Assembly (NCBI GenBank): GCA_958510875.1
Contig: OY294070.1
Span: 16,917,631 to 16,981,630, forward strand
Direction: 5' to 3'
Length of the DNA stretch: 64,000 bases
DNA from: Endomychus coccineus
Lineage: Eukaryota; Arthropoda; Insecta; Coleoptera; Endomychidae
The notes below the pieces were generated by a model. That model was not told the DNA's origin. It made no database searches and saw only the letters and a list, made by a program, of their open reading frames with translations. The position numbers and the translations under genes are program-made. Shown here one piece after another: positions 1 to 10,600 of the stretch (within the stretch, counting starts at the first letter, position 1; the number at the start of each line of letters is the position of its first letter).

Positions 1-524
1 CTTTGAGGTTATAAGCATAGGGAAAGACCTCACTAGGTTAAAACTCGATAGTAAGCGACAAAGGAGAGACGGCAAACGATATAATGGAAGTTTCCCAAGA
101 AAGCTTTGGTGACAGACTCGGTCATATGCTTTGGAGATATCTAGGTTTAAGGAATTTTTTTGTCCGAATTTCGGCGAGTTCTAATTTTGGTCTATTCTTA
201 TGTATTTTGACGCCCTGAACACGATGGTGTAGTTTGAATTTGGATTAACCCTGTGCTCGAAAAACTATGGCCATTTTGTGGACCCGAAAATGGCGATTTT
301 TTGCGTTTTGACACAAAACTATGGTGTGTATGAAAAAAAATTAAAAAAAAAGTTTCAAGAGCTGCAATATCCGCATGAAGAATTCTGGAATAAAATGTGT
401 AATAGGAAATATGTTGAGGGGTCCAAGGTACAACACTCTCCGCTACTAATAAGTGTTACATTCTTAACGGTCTATTCTAAATTCGGTTCGGTTCAGTGAT
501 TTTCATCGTTATCGGATTTATCAT
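1..524. other. non-coding, nothing recognised
   Basis: No exon, RNA gene or element end could be supported here. The first 50 bases resemble the sequence around 41640-41700 (both contain 'gggaaag.cctcacta'), so an unclassified dispersed repeat is likely. The short ORF at 278-499 starts in low-complexity A-rich sequence and matches nothing I know. Confidence 0.4.
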
Positions 525-1028
525 CATTAATGCAGTCAAATTGGTATAACCATAGGCCAAAGGCGTAAATCTTTGGAAGATTGATCGATTTTAATGGGAC
601 AAAGGGGATTCTTCAGAATGTTATCATAAAACAAGTTGATTACAAATAAAGTTATTCAAAGTGTTTATATTGCTTATAAACAATAAATAAACAATTTATT
701 TAGCTGATTTTTGAGATTATATAAATTTTTGAATTATGTTCATTAATAAAAATACGAATTTGACCAAAATATCGAGTTTATACGTGTTTTGGGATAATTT
801 TGGTCTCCTTATTAAGATTTCGTTGCTATTATGATCTTTAAATGCATACCTAAATTTTTGAATTGTTATGAACAAATTATTTATTAACAGATAGCGAAAA
901 AAGAAAGTTGACATTTTTATTCAATTTATAAAAAATGTCATGCTACTAATTTCAAATAATTGTTATCCCTTCCACTACAACTCTCCCATATACCCCCTTA
1001 AAAAAAAATTAATATGCATAATATTATA

Positions 1029-3297
1029 TACAGGGTGTCCTCGAACTGCGTGGCCAAAATGAAACCGAAGATTCTTTGATTCGAAAAACAGTTGATGAGC
1101 CTTTTTACTTTTGCCTCAAGTGTCTTGTTTACCCGGTAGAGGGCTTCAAAATTGCAAAAATAATTTTGTTTTTTCGGTATAACTTGAGAACGTGATGAAG
1201 AACTTTTACAATATTTAGCAGGTGAGTTACTGTCAATAATGGCCATTTTTGAGAGTGGAGCACAGAGCCTTAGAGACCATAGAAATGGCTCAAACTTGAG
1301 GATGTAACGGGAAAAGTGTCCAGAACTTTTTTGTGGTCAATGTAATTCACTCGATATTTTTTATGTAAATAGCTTATCTAATTTGAAAACTTTTCTTACT
1401 CTTAAAAAATTTTGATAAAATCAACGGATTAGCTTGAAAAAATTAATTTTCGAGTCTCTGCAATTTTGGCTTGATTAAAATACCTTAGTTGCCTTTGCTT
1501 TTCTAATGTCATTTTGCCATTTGAAGAATTTATTCTCAAAACTGTCAGTTTTTACTTTGCTTTCCGTAAAAATTTTATAAAATTATGGCTCAAAATTTCA
1601 CTAACACTGCAATGGTTGATTTGTTATTGATTTATGGACTTTGTCGTTGCAATGGCCGGAGAAGGGAAAGATATCCGCATCGCAGAATTCCAAATCGGCA
1701 AACCTTCGCGAAACTGGCAAATTTGAAGAAAATCGCAGAGAAACTGGACGCAGACGGACAAGAAGGACGTTAGAGCTCGAAGAAGCGATACTGGAAGCGG
1801 TTGAAACTGAACCTGGGATAATGTACTGAAAGAAGAACTGTTGTATCCCTATCATATTAGAACAGTTCAAGACTTATTGCCCATGGATCCAGGTCATCGG
1901 CTAGATTTCTGTCGGCTTATTGTCCAAAGACAAAACGCAAACCCCAATTTTTGTAGAAGAATTCTGTTCACGGACGAATATACTTTCACGAGATGTGGTC
2001 TTTTTAACCTCCATAATGAACATTTCTATGCTGATGAAAATCCTCATGAAACGGAAGTTACATATTTTCAGAATCAAACTAAAATCAATGTTTGGGTTGG
2101 AATTGTGGATAACTTTATTATTGGCCCTACCGTTATACCCGATCGATTGAACGGGGAGAACTACTTGAACTTTTTGGAATAAAGGCTACTTGAACTGTTG
2201 GAAGACTTGCCCTTACACATTCGTCGTGGCCTGGTTTATCCATGATGGTGCACCTCCTCATTTTACATTAGCTGTGAGGCGACATTTGAATGCGGAATAT
2301 CCAGATCGCTGGATAGGTAGAGGACACGATGCACCAGTGAACTGGCCGGCCCGCTCCCCTGATTTGACGCCCTGCGACTTCTTTCTATGGGGCGCTTTGA
2401 AGTCGAAAGTTTATGCAGCTACAGTAAACACAGAGGAATTGTTGCAACGAATTAATCATGAAGCGGATTTATTGAAGAATGATCCTGAAGTACTAGCCAG
2501 AGTTCAATCCAATTTCTTGAAACGAATTAATTTGTGTATTCAGGAAAATGGGCAACATTTCGAACAATTGATGTCTTAGCGATTTCCCAAAAAGTTTTGT
2601 TGTTTCTTTTAATTTAGCATTTGTTTTTCCTAAATAATCACATCGTTTCCCCATTTCTATTGTTTTTATTATTCGTGTTTTACCGAGATATTAACCATTT
2701 CAGTGTTAGTGAAATTTTGAGCCATAATTTTATAAAATTTTTACGGAAAGCAAAGTAAAAACTGACAGTTTTGAGAATAAATTCTCCAAAGCCAAAATGA
2801 CATTAGAAAAGCAAAGGAAACTAAGATATTTTAATCAAGTAAAATTAGTAAGCCAAAATTGCAGAGACTCGAAAATTATTTTTTTCAAGCTAATCCGTTG
2901 ATTTTATCAAAATTTTCTAAGAGTAAGAAAAGTTTTCAAATTAGATAAGCTATCTAATATCATACAAAATATAGAGTGAATTACATCGACCACCAAAAAG
3001 TTCTGGACACTTTTCCCGTTACATCCTCAAGTTTGAGCCATTTCTATGGTCTCTAAGGCTCTATGCTCCACTCTCAAAAACGGCTATTATTGACAGTAAC
3101 TCACCTGCCAAATATTGTAAAAGTCCTCCATCACGTTCTCAAGTTATACCGAAAAAACAAAATTATTTTTGCAACTTTGAAGCCCTCTACCGGCTAAACA
3201 AGACACTTGAGGCAAAAGTAAAAAGGCTCATCAAATTTTTTTCGAATCAAAGAATCTTCGGTTTTATTTTAGCCACGCAGTTCGAGGACACCCTGTA
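1029..3297 (+). mobile_element. Mariner-like DNA transposon, DD43D family, copy 1
   Basis: The element runs from TACAGGGTGTCC to GGACACCCTGTA and sits at a TA. The two ends are inverted repeats of roughly 570-600 bases (about 1029-1620 and 2695-3297), very long for a Tc1/mariner element. The left repeat includes the ATG and first dozen codons of the transposase, because the right end reads the same codons outward. Two related copies sit at 36148-38007 and 51202-53533. The left arm of this copy has lost a few short blocks that copy 3 keeps. Confidence 0.85.
1585..2579 (+). pseudogene. DD43D mariner-like transposase, broken (copy 1)
   Basis: The N-terminus (frame starting at 1585, MAQNFTN) resembles the DUF4817 helix-turn-helix domain found on insect transposases. 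The reading then has to change frame near 1690-1720. Next come the first catalytic aspartate (FTDEYTF, about 1973), then WVGIVDNFIIGP, then another frame change at about 2236. After that come HDGAPPHF (second aspartate) and SPDLTPCDFF (third aspartate), with stop at 2577-2579. A segment between the N-terminal domain and YPYHI (just before 1841) is deleted relative to copy 3. There is also a stop after NFLE (2180). The enzyme cannot be functional. Confidence 0.85.
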
Positions 3298-3541
3298 TAT
3301 TTATTGATATTTTGTCATACTAATCAACATTTTCATTATTTTTTTCTAATTCCCACGAAAATGCATTTAAAGACAATTAAATTGTTTAATTATTGTTTAT
3401 AAACGATATAAACAATTTGCGCAACTTTATTTTTGGTCAACTTTTTTTCTAATGAAATTCTGAAGAGTCTTTGATCCATTTCTCAAAGATTTACTGGTCC
3501 AATACCCATTTGACTGCACTACATCCTTCTTACTTTGATCA

Positions 3542-4492
3542 TCCTCGTTCAAAAGTAAAATGTCTTGTTGGATTTCCCAGATACCCATGGCTGCTTCAGT
3601 TTATCTGGCCTGTGAGCTCCAACAAGTAGTAGTTTCTCTCGCCACATTGAGCTCACATAGATTATTCTCAACAATTTTTGCTCCAAAGAACGTCTACAAG
3701 GCGGTATGGTACTGGTGGAGCATTACCTCCTAAATGACAAGGCCTGAGGTGTGACGTCACGTCTAGTGGTCGAACGTTCGAATGTAAATGGTGCTCCATT
3801 TATATGCGTATTATGAAAATGTATTGGAAGAATTTTAATGCATTTGGTCGTCAACTTGATACCGAGCCCAAAACCAATTATAATAAAATGTGCATTCCAC
3901 AGATGAAGATAATGTTACGATGCTGTGGAATATTGTGATAAAAACTTTCCGGTATAATCTTTCCAACTATTCAAGTCCCACGAGAATAATAATCTACAAG
4001 TAAATATTTGCCTACTAAAAATACCACGATTTCATGGAATTGAATAAAAATGTATGAAGCTGCATCATCGTATACAAACAACATTATTGTTTACTTGACA
4101 AACTTATCTGTCCTGGTGGGAATCTAGTTCAGACTAAGATTAATTGATTTTAATACATTATTCTTCGAGGATCAACATCTTCGATATCAAAACTCGAATT
4201 TTTAATTTACATATTACTCGGCTAATGATGAAAAAAAGTCCCATTGGCAGTTGAAACAATCAAGATATATTGTTGTTGTTTTCTGATTATGTGGGCACGG
4301 TTAATCTAGATCTACCCAAATTATAACCAATTACATTGTAATATTAAACGACTTCACACTAAAGTGATACATTTTTGATATGAATAAACACATTGGTTCT
4401 TACGACAATATCATTAATTGCACCTGAACAGCTAAAACGATGGAACGATTGGTTTTTCTCAATTCCTAACGAGATACAAATTCCTATTTCAG
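3542..4492. other. intron or upstream sequence, nothing recognised
   Basis: No coding exon or element could be supported. It probably belongs to the cytospin intron upstream of the first exon seen here. A 'tgacgtcacgtc' stretch near 3751 resembles a cAMP-response half palindrome but has no context. Confidence 0.35.
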
Positions 4493-4651
4493 TATCAAAT
4501 GAAACTGTAAGTGTACGCCCTTCAAGTTTCCCTTGCGACGATCTAGCCACTAAGAGACAGAAGGTTGCCTTGAGTAGACAAAACAGCAGGCAATCGGTTA
4601 AATCGTTAATAGAAAGCATAGAAAATGCGGGAAAACCGATCTCGAAATCTA
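4493..4651 (+). CDS. cytospin-like exon, linker with [14 protein letters not shown]
   Basis: The acceptor tttcag ends at 4492 and the donor is gtaagt at 4652. The exon is 159 bases and starts in phase 2 (two bases complete a codon). It encodes a polar stretch rich in Ser, Arg and Gln, with [20 protein letters not shown]. This resembles the conserved Ser/Arg-Ile-Glu motif region of SPECC1L proteins. The frame stays open upstream to 4393, but the pyrimidine tract before 4493 makes that acceptor the best choice. Confidence 0.75.
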
Positions 4652-7600
4652 GTAAGTATTATAACATATGTTTGAGGATTGTTTGGATTTTTCTAGCATG
4701 TTCACAGTATATTGTACTCTACACTATCTTGAACGGTGATTTATAACTTTATTTACCCTTTCGATGCTGATTAGCAAGACGCTAACCTATGGTGCTGAGT
4801 TAAGACGCGTTTGAACGTAATATATACGTCATAATATAAGTTCTTGGATAGTTTTCTCTTCTTCATCTGTAAGGTCTACAAAATGTGACATTTTCTGAAG
4901 TAGATGAATAAATAGTAATTGTTATACATTATAATTTAGTTAGTAAATGTCCAGAACACGTGATCGTATCGAGCTAATTATAGCCTCGTAAGTATAACCA
5001 TCCTTTCAGCTCTAATTTGACAGAGCCTGGACGTATATAAACAGTGGCACTGAAGGGTTAATTGAAAAAAGTGGTTGAGTACAAGGCAAGTTTGCGTGAC
5101 CAAAACGGTCCCAAGCTGTATTATGCCAATAGTTTTCCGGAGACTTGTTATTTGGAACCTCATTTTCAATCATATAGCAAGGAACCTGGCTAAAATCGTA
5201 CCACAAAGTATAGTTTAAGGCCACTTATCCCCATCTCAGGATGACACTTTCATTCTTGCCTTATCATCATTAGGATCTATGTATTATACTGCTGAGTAAA
5301 GTCACAACCAAAAATCTGTCACTAACCCCCGGTCGGCTAGGAAGTTAATTTGGAAGGAACTAATTGCTTCTGAAGCGCTTAAGGGATAGATGGTCACAAT
5401 CATGGAAAGTATTCTTGTAAATGAAGAATCAATTTAGATAACTATCTTGGTCTTGAATTGCAGAAAAAATAATGTTTGGGGAAAAAAATGAAACACCAAT
5501 AACTACAGCGATGACCATATTGTAGGATCTAATACTAAATACTAAAATCCATCGACATAATACATATGGACTGCGCGTGGCAATGATAAGCGCGGGTAGT
5601 GCCTGCGTGAGAGAGGGGAAAACGAAGAGGCCTAATACTGTCTTTATCTATCCGCTCGGGACGTAAACATACTAGCTACAGTCATGTTGCATTTCCATGG
5701 CAACGCAGCGGCCAACAGAAACGCGATAGATAAAGTAGATAAAGACAGTATTAGTCCTCTTCGTTTTCCCCTCTCTCACGCCGGCACTACCCGCGCTTAT
5801 CATTGCCACGCGCAGTCCATATGTATATGTCGATGACTAAAATCAGTTTTGAAGACAAGAATTGTATGTTTGCGTTGTTTCTTTCGAAGAAGCTTTAACG
5901 TATCAAAAAATACGCATCCTTAAGCGGACGTATAACAAACGAGTTCCGTTGTGTCATGTTACTTCATACAAAGGCGACATGCATCTTCATCAACAATATC
6001 CAATAGCGTTTCTCGAAAACTAAGCATTTTAGGACATAGTTTTATATGAAATTTTGTTTTCATACAATAGGAATTTTTATATTTGTGAGATATGTTGAAT
6101 TGAAAACCGGGAGTAAATTTGTTCATTGGAGAAGGTGCAAATAATCTGTTATTGCCTAAGGAGCAAAAATCATAGGAGGCACTATTCATAGATTGTCAAA
6201 TTATGTTACAGAACATTCTAATGAATTTGTCGTAATTTCATAAATTGTAATTTTCAAAGTGGGAGCTTAAAGTTATAATCGATTCATTCTCTCTTGAAAT
6301 CATAACAAATTGACACAGCCATATCGATATAATAAAAATAACTTCTATCAGGATATAATTCCTGTGATGACCGTAATATTTCTTTTCCTCTTCACCATTT
6401 TTGAAGCTTCACTTCATACAATTTTTCTCGTGGTAGAGGGGGAATGTAACGTTATATACGTTACTATGTCTAATAATTGCTAATAACGGTTTCAGCTCGG
6501 AATTGTAGATAATTAAACTTGGAAAGAGTTGGTTACCGACATCTATGTTTTAATAGAAAATCGATTATGTAACTTCCGCGAAAACTCGAAAGAGATCTCG
6601 CACGGGTGACTATAAAACGGAAATGGACTGATTCTCTTCTTGGTTTGTGAATTTATCTTAGCGTTTCTCTTATCTGTTATTAATTGACTATATTGAAAGA
6701 TTTATTCGGTGATCCCATAAAGCAGTAAATGAGAATTTCGGCTTTATTTAAGTTCGCCCAGATCAATAATTATTCCGTTATCTCATCAAGACTAGCCTAA
6801 AAAGAGATATCCATTACAAATTCATATGAGGAAGGTCAAAGAAAGGAGATACGGAATACCACGCAACCACGTGGATAATTGCTAGGTCAAACAAGCCTTA
6901 AACCATTCTGACTACTAACTTGATGAATTAGATTCTGAATAAAGACAAGAGAAAGAATATAGTGAATGATTATCTAATAATAACTGTTGTGAACAAGTGG
7001 ATGAGTCTATATTCATATATTATTTGAAAATATCATCGATCAGAGAATATACACATCTACATCTAGGCTTAGATACAATTAGACATCAAATTACGTGTTC
7101 ACTGTCGATAATAATCTTTCAATATAGCCAATTAATAACAGATAAGAGGAACGATAAGAATACGACTTACCCAGATAAATTCACAAATCAAGATGAGATT
7201 CTGTCCATTTCCGTTTCCACTCACCCCTCTCATTGCGTGTCGCAAGACCTTTCTCGAGTTCTCGCGCAAGAAATATATCGATTTTCTATTAAAACATAGA
7301 TGTCGGTAACCATCTCTTTCCAAGTTTAATTATTTATAATTTCGAGTGGAAATTTTTATCAAGAATATTCAAGCAATTATCAGACATAACCAAAGCTTTC
7401 GGCATTCTTTTCATCACTACATTAAAAATAACTGATTACACCAATCTAAAGCCATCATGGGAATGTAAAATAAAATCTTTATGAGTTACTAGATTAATTT
7501 GGAAACTATTTGTGTTTATGTTTCGTTTTGTATGGTTTGTGACTGTGCTCAGATACTGTGTCGATAAATGTATTATATTAAAATATACTCTGCGGGAATC

Positions 7601-10600
7601 GACGTTTATTAATAACGTACGTTTTACAGATATGAGCACTTTGTCACGAAGCAGTTCTGGATCCTCCATCAATTCCTTGGCTTCGGACATGCGAAGTCCT
7701 TCGAGTCCTTCCATCATCATAGGAACGCCGTCGGCTCCAGGATCACCTCTCAGAACTCCCAACGAATGGAACGATGCCATTCCTGCAGTGGTTAAGACAC
7801 CACTAAAAGAGCAACAACCAAATAAACTCATCAGAGATTGGTGCAAAACAGGTTAGCGACCAACACAGAATGTATAAACTTTGCCGCTCGCCTGAAAAAC
7901 ATCTCTCGCATGTTCTACGAAATGTAGAAAGAGTAGATGAATTGACCGCACACCTGTGTGTTGAATTTTCGCCGACATTTCTACGTTGTACTGCAAATTA
8001 GAATAACTTGAAAGCTTTCCTATATAACCAGAACAAATTCAAAAAATCCATTGAGATCATTTATTGAATTTTGATTCATCTTCGATTGAAAACAATCCAT
8101 TATCAGAAGTACTTCAACAAACCTCAGAGTATATTGCATTCACTCAAACTATTTCTAAAAGTCCTAGAGCAAAAATTCCTTCACCATAGTATTTCTCATC
8201 GAATGTTGAGCGACTTTGGAAAAATCCGTCTGTCTGTATGTCACGAAATGCTTGTCTACAAGATAACTCAACTACTTTTCCTCAAGAACCAATCTACAAT
8301 TAGGAAAAAGATCCCTGAATTGTTTAACCAATAAGCAGTAAGACTCCTCTCTTGAGGTTTCTAGTTTAGAATGTTTTCGGTGGAGATTTCTGAACTCCTG
8401 TCCTTTTCAAAATATTACTAACTGATTTGAATGTTCATGTTATTTCAACTATAATCAAGACTATATTTAAATACAATTTTGAAGATTAGGTACTACGTTA
8501 CGTCCTCATTTACGTGTGATACATTTTGATTAATTATGTAACTTATGAAAGAAAGATGTTTAGAACTTTCATATAAGATCTACACTGAGTCTGAAAAAAG
8601 CCCACTACCTAAGCATCTCCAGATGGTTAACATTAACATTTACTAGGTATAGCTTCGCATTCTTTTTCCGTTCTATATTGGTTATTCATCTTGACAGGCT
8701 TATGATTTCCTTTAGAACTAGAACTTGTGTGAAATTATTGACCATCTTGACCATGCCAACTATGGTATCATATCGCCCTCCTTGAAGTGGATGTGAATTG
8801 TCGTACATTTATTCTAGAAATTCCTCTACTTTTTTCTAGCTACATTTGTTATTGATACTAAACAGAAAGTATCTGGCAACATTTGGCATTCCCTAGTTGT
8901 TCTTTGCTTATGAATATTTTAATTTTACATGAAATTTTAATTTTCTAAGAATGATTTTCTTTTAAATATTGGAAATGACCTGTACTAAACCCTTATTACA
9001 ATCCGTATCTTTGCCGATACTCTGAATTGACTTAAAACAACATTACTTCTATTCTTCGAAGGAATTTACTCTTAAGCTTGTGTCTGAAAGAAATACTAGG
9101 ATCTTATTACAATTTATGTTTTGTTGGATATTCTAACCGTGTACTAAAATTTGTGTACTTTGAAATAAAATCTAGTCAATAGTTGTTGTAAGTAGTAGTG
9201 TTGTAATAGCTTTATTACAATACTGCATGCGTAAAGATCGCCCCGCTTCCTATTTTCCAATTTCTATGACGAGTATCAATTGATTTGAATCATTTGTTGA
9301 TTTTACAGATTCATTATCTAAACCGGATATGGTCAAAAGTAAACCCGAAGAATCGTACAGAGAAAACATCCTACAGAAAAGTATAGACTTTTCCAGGCGG
9401 AATAGCTATTCCGATCTAAGTAAGTTCAAAACCATCAACCTGATAGCTCCACGTGTAGCTTTTACCTTACTGGATTTTACTTCCCTCACAGGTGAGCGAA
9501 AAGATCCGCTGAACGGCTTGATCAAAAATGGAGGATCCAAGCGAAACGCGCTGTTGAAGTGGTGCCAAAACAAGACCGTCGGCTACAGAAACATAGACAT
9601 CACGAACTTTAGCAGCTCGTGGAACGACGGCCTAGCTCTGTGCGCCCTTCTACATACCTACCTCCCCGATAGGATACCTTACGACAGTTTAACACCGCAA
9701 GAGAAACGAAGGAACTTTTCTCTAGCTTTCACGGCCGCAGAAAGCGTTGGGGTAACTACCTCTCTGGTAAGTCGATTTTCTTGTGATTGTATCCATTCTC
9801 ATTTATCCAATACTTGCTCTACAGTACCGTGCAACATCAAATCGTGATCATATCGAACAGTATTCATAGATGGGGTACCGCAGAGCTAATTTATAGGACC
9901 TTTATTGTTCATTTCATTTGGAATATTAACGTACAGTATAAGTTGATGCTATGAGATATAGAAGTAATATACATTATTCGCTTTTTTATGAATATCTTCC
10001 AAATATATGTTTCTCCTATATATGTGGACATTCGAAGCTGAACATATATTTGATTGTAATCTTCTCAATTCATCGAGTGTTCACTCCACAATTCGTTACG
10101 AGATAAATGGTATCGAAAGCATGTCGATAGTGAATTCCCACATGACTCAATTATAGTACTTAATTAGCAATAAATCTGAACTGTTATCTTTATTTCAATT
10201 TTTGAATCATGAGTTAGCAAAGTAACACAATGATGATTGAATGAAAGAACAATTATTTTGTTTTTATACCATTTTCAACACCACCATTATCAAACAGATA
10301 CAAAAGTATACTATTTGATAATGTCACGTCGGTGTTGAAACTATAGCAACGTTAATAGATATAATAGAGTTCACACTGTGAATATATTATAACACTATTG
10401 ATAATGAATAATAACGGTTACATATGAACATCCAGGGGAACTGAAAGATTCCTTCTGGGTGCGCACGAGTAGTCCCCACGGCGGAAGTGGTCCGAAGTCC
10501 TTTTTCTCCCACTCCGTCCTTTGGGTTATGAGGACGTCCGGTGTTTGAAACCTGAGTGCAGGTGCTATTGCATCCTGCTTCATACGGAAGATCGAGCAGT

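Larger units (their letters stand above)
525..3541. repeat. outer inverted-repeat (foldback) element carrying a mariner in its loop
   Basis: About 180 bases at 525-710 return in inverted, diverged form at about 3360-3541. Shared blocks include 'gcagtcaaat', 'gtaaatctttg', 'tcttcagaat', 'aataaagtt' and 'tttataaacaata'. The DD43D mariner copy 1 (1029-3297) lies between the arms, so the mariner probably inserted into the loop of an older foldback element. The arms are about 75-80 percent alike by eye. The class of the outer element is unknown. Confidence 0.55.

Noticed and set aside
1601..1870. Minus-strand frame over the DD43D transposase
   Set aside because: Antisense shadow of the N-terminal transposase region; a matching shadow occurs in copy 3.
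3745..3765. cAMP-response-like TGACGTCA
   Set aside because: A single 8-base match with no promoter context is expected by chance in 64 kb.
4359..4619. Minus-strand 86-codon frame
   Set aside because: Antisense shadow of the cytospin exon at 4493-4651; no family motif.
7436..7846. Minus-strand 136-codon frame
   Set aside because: Antisense to the cytospin Ser/Pro exon, whose splice sites and phases are consistent on the plus strand.
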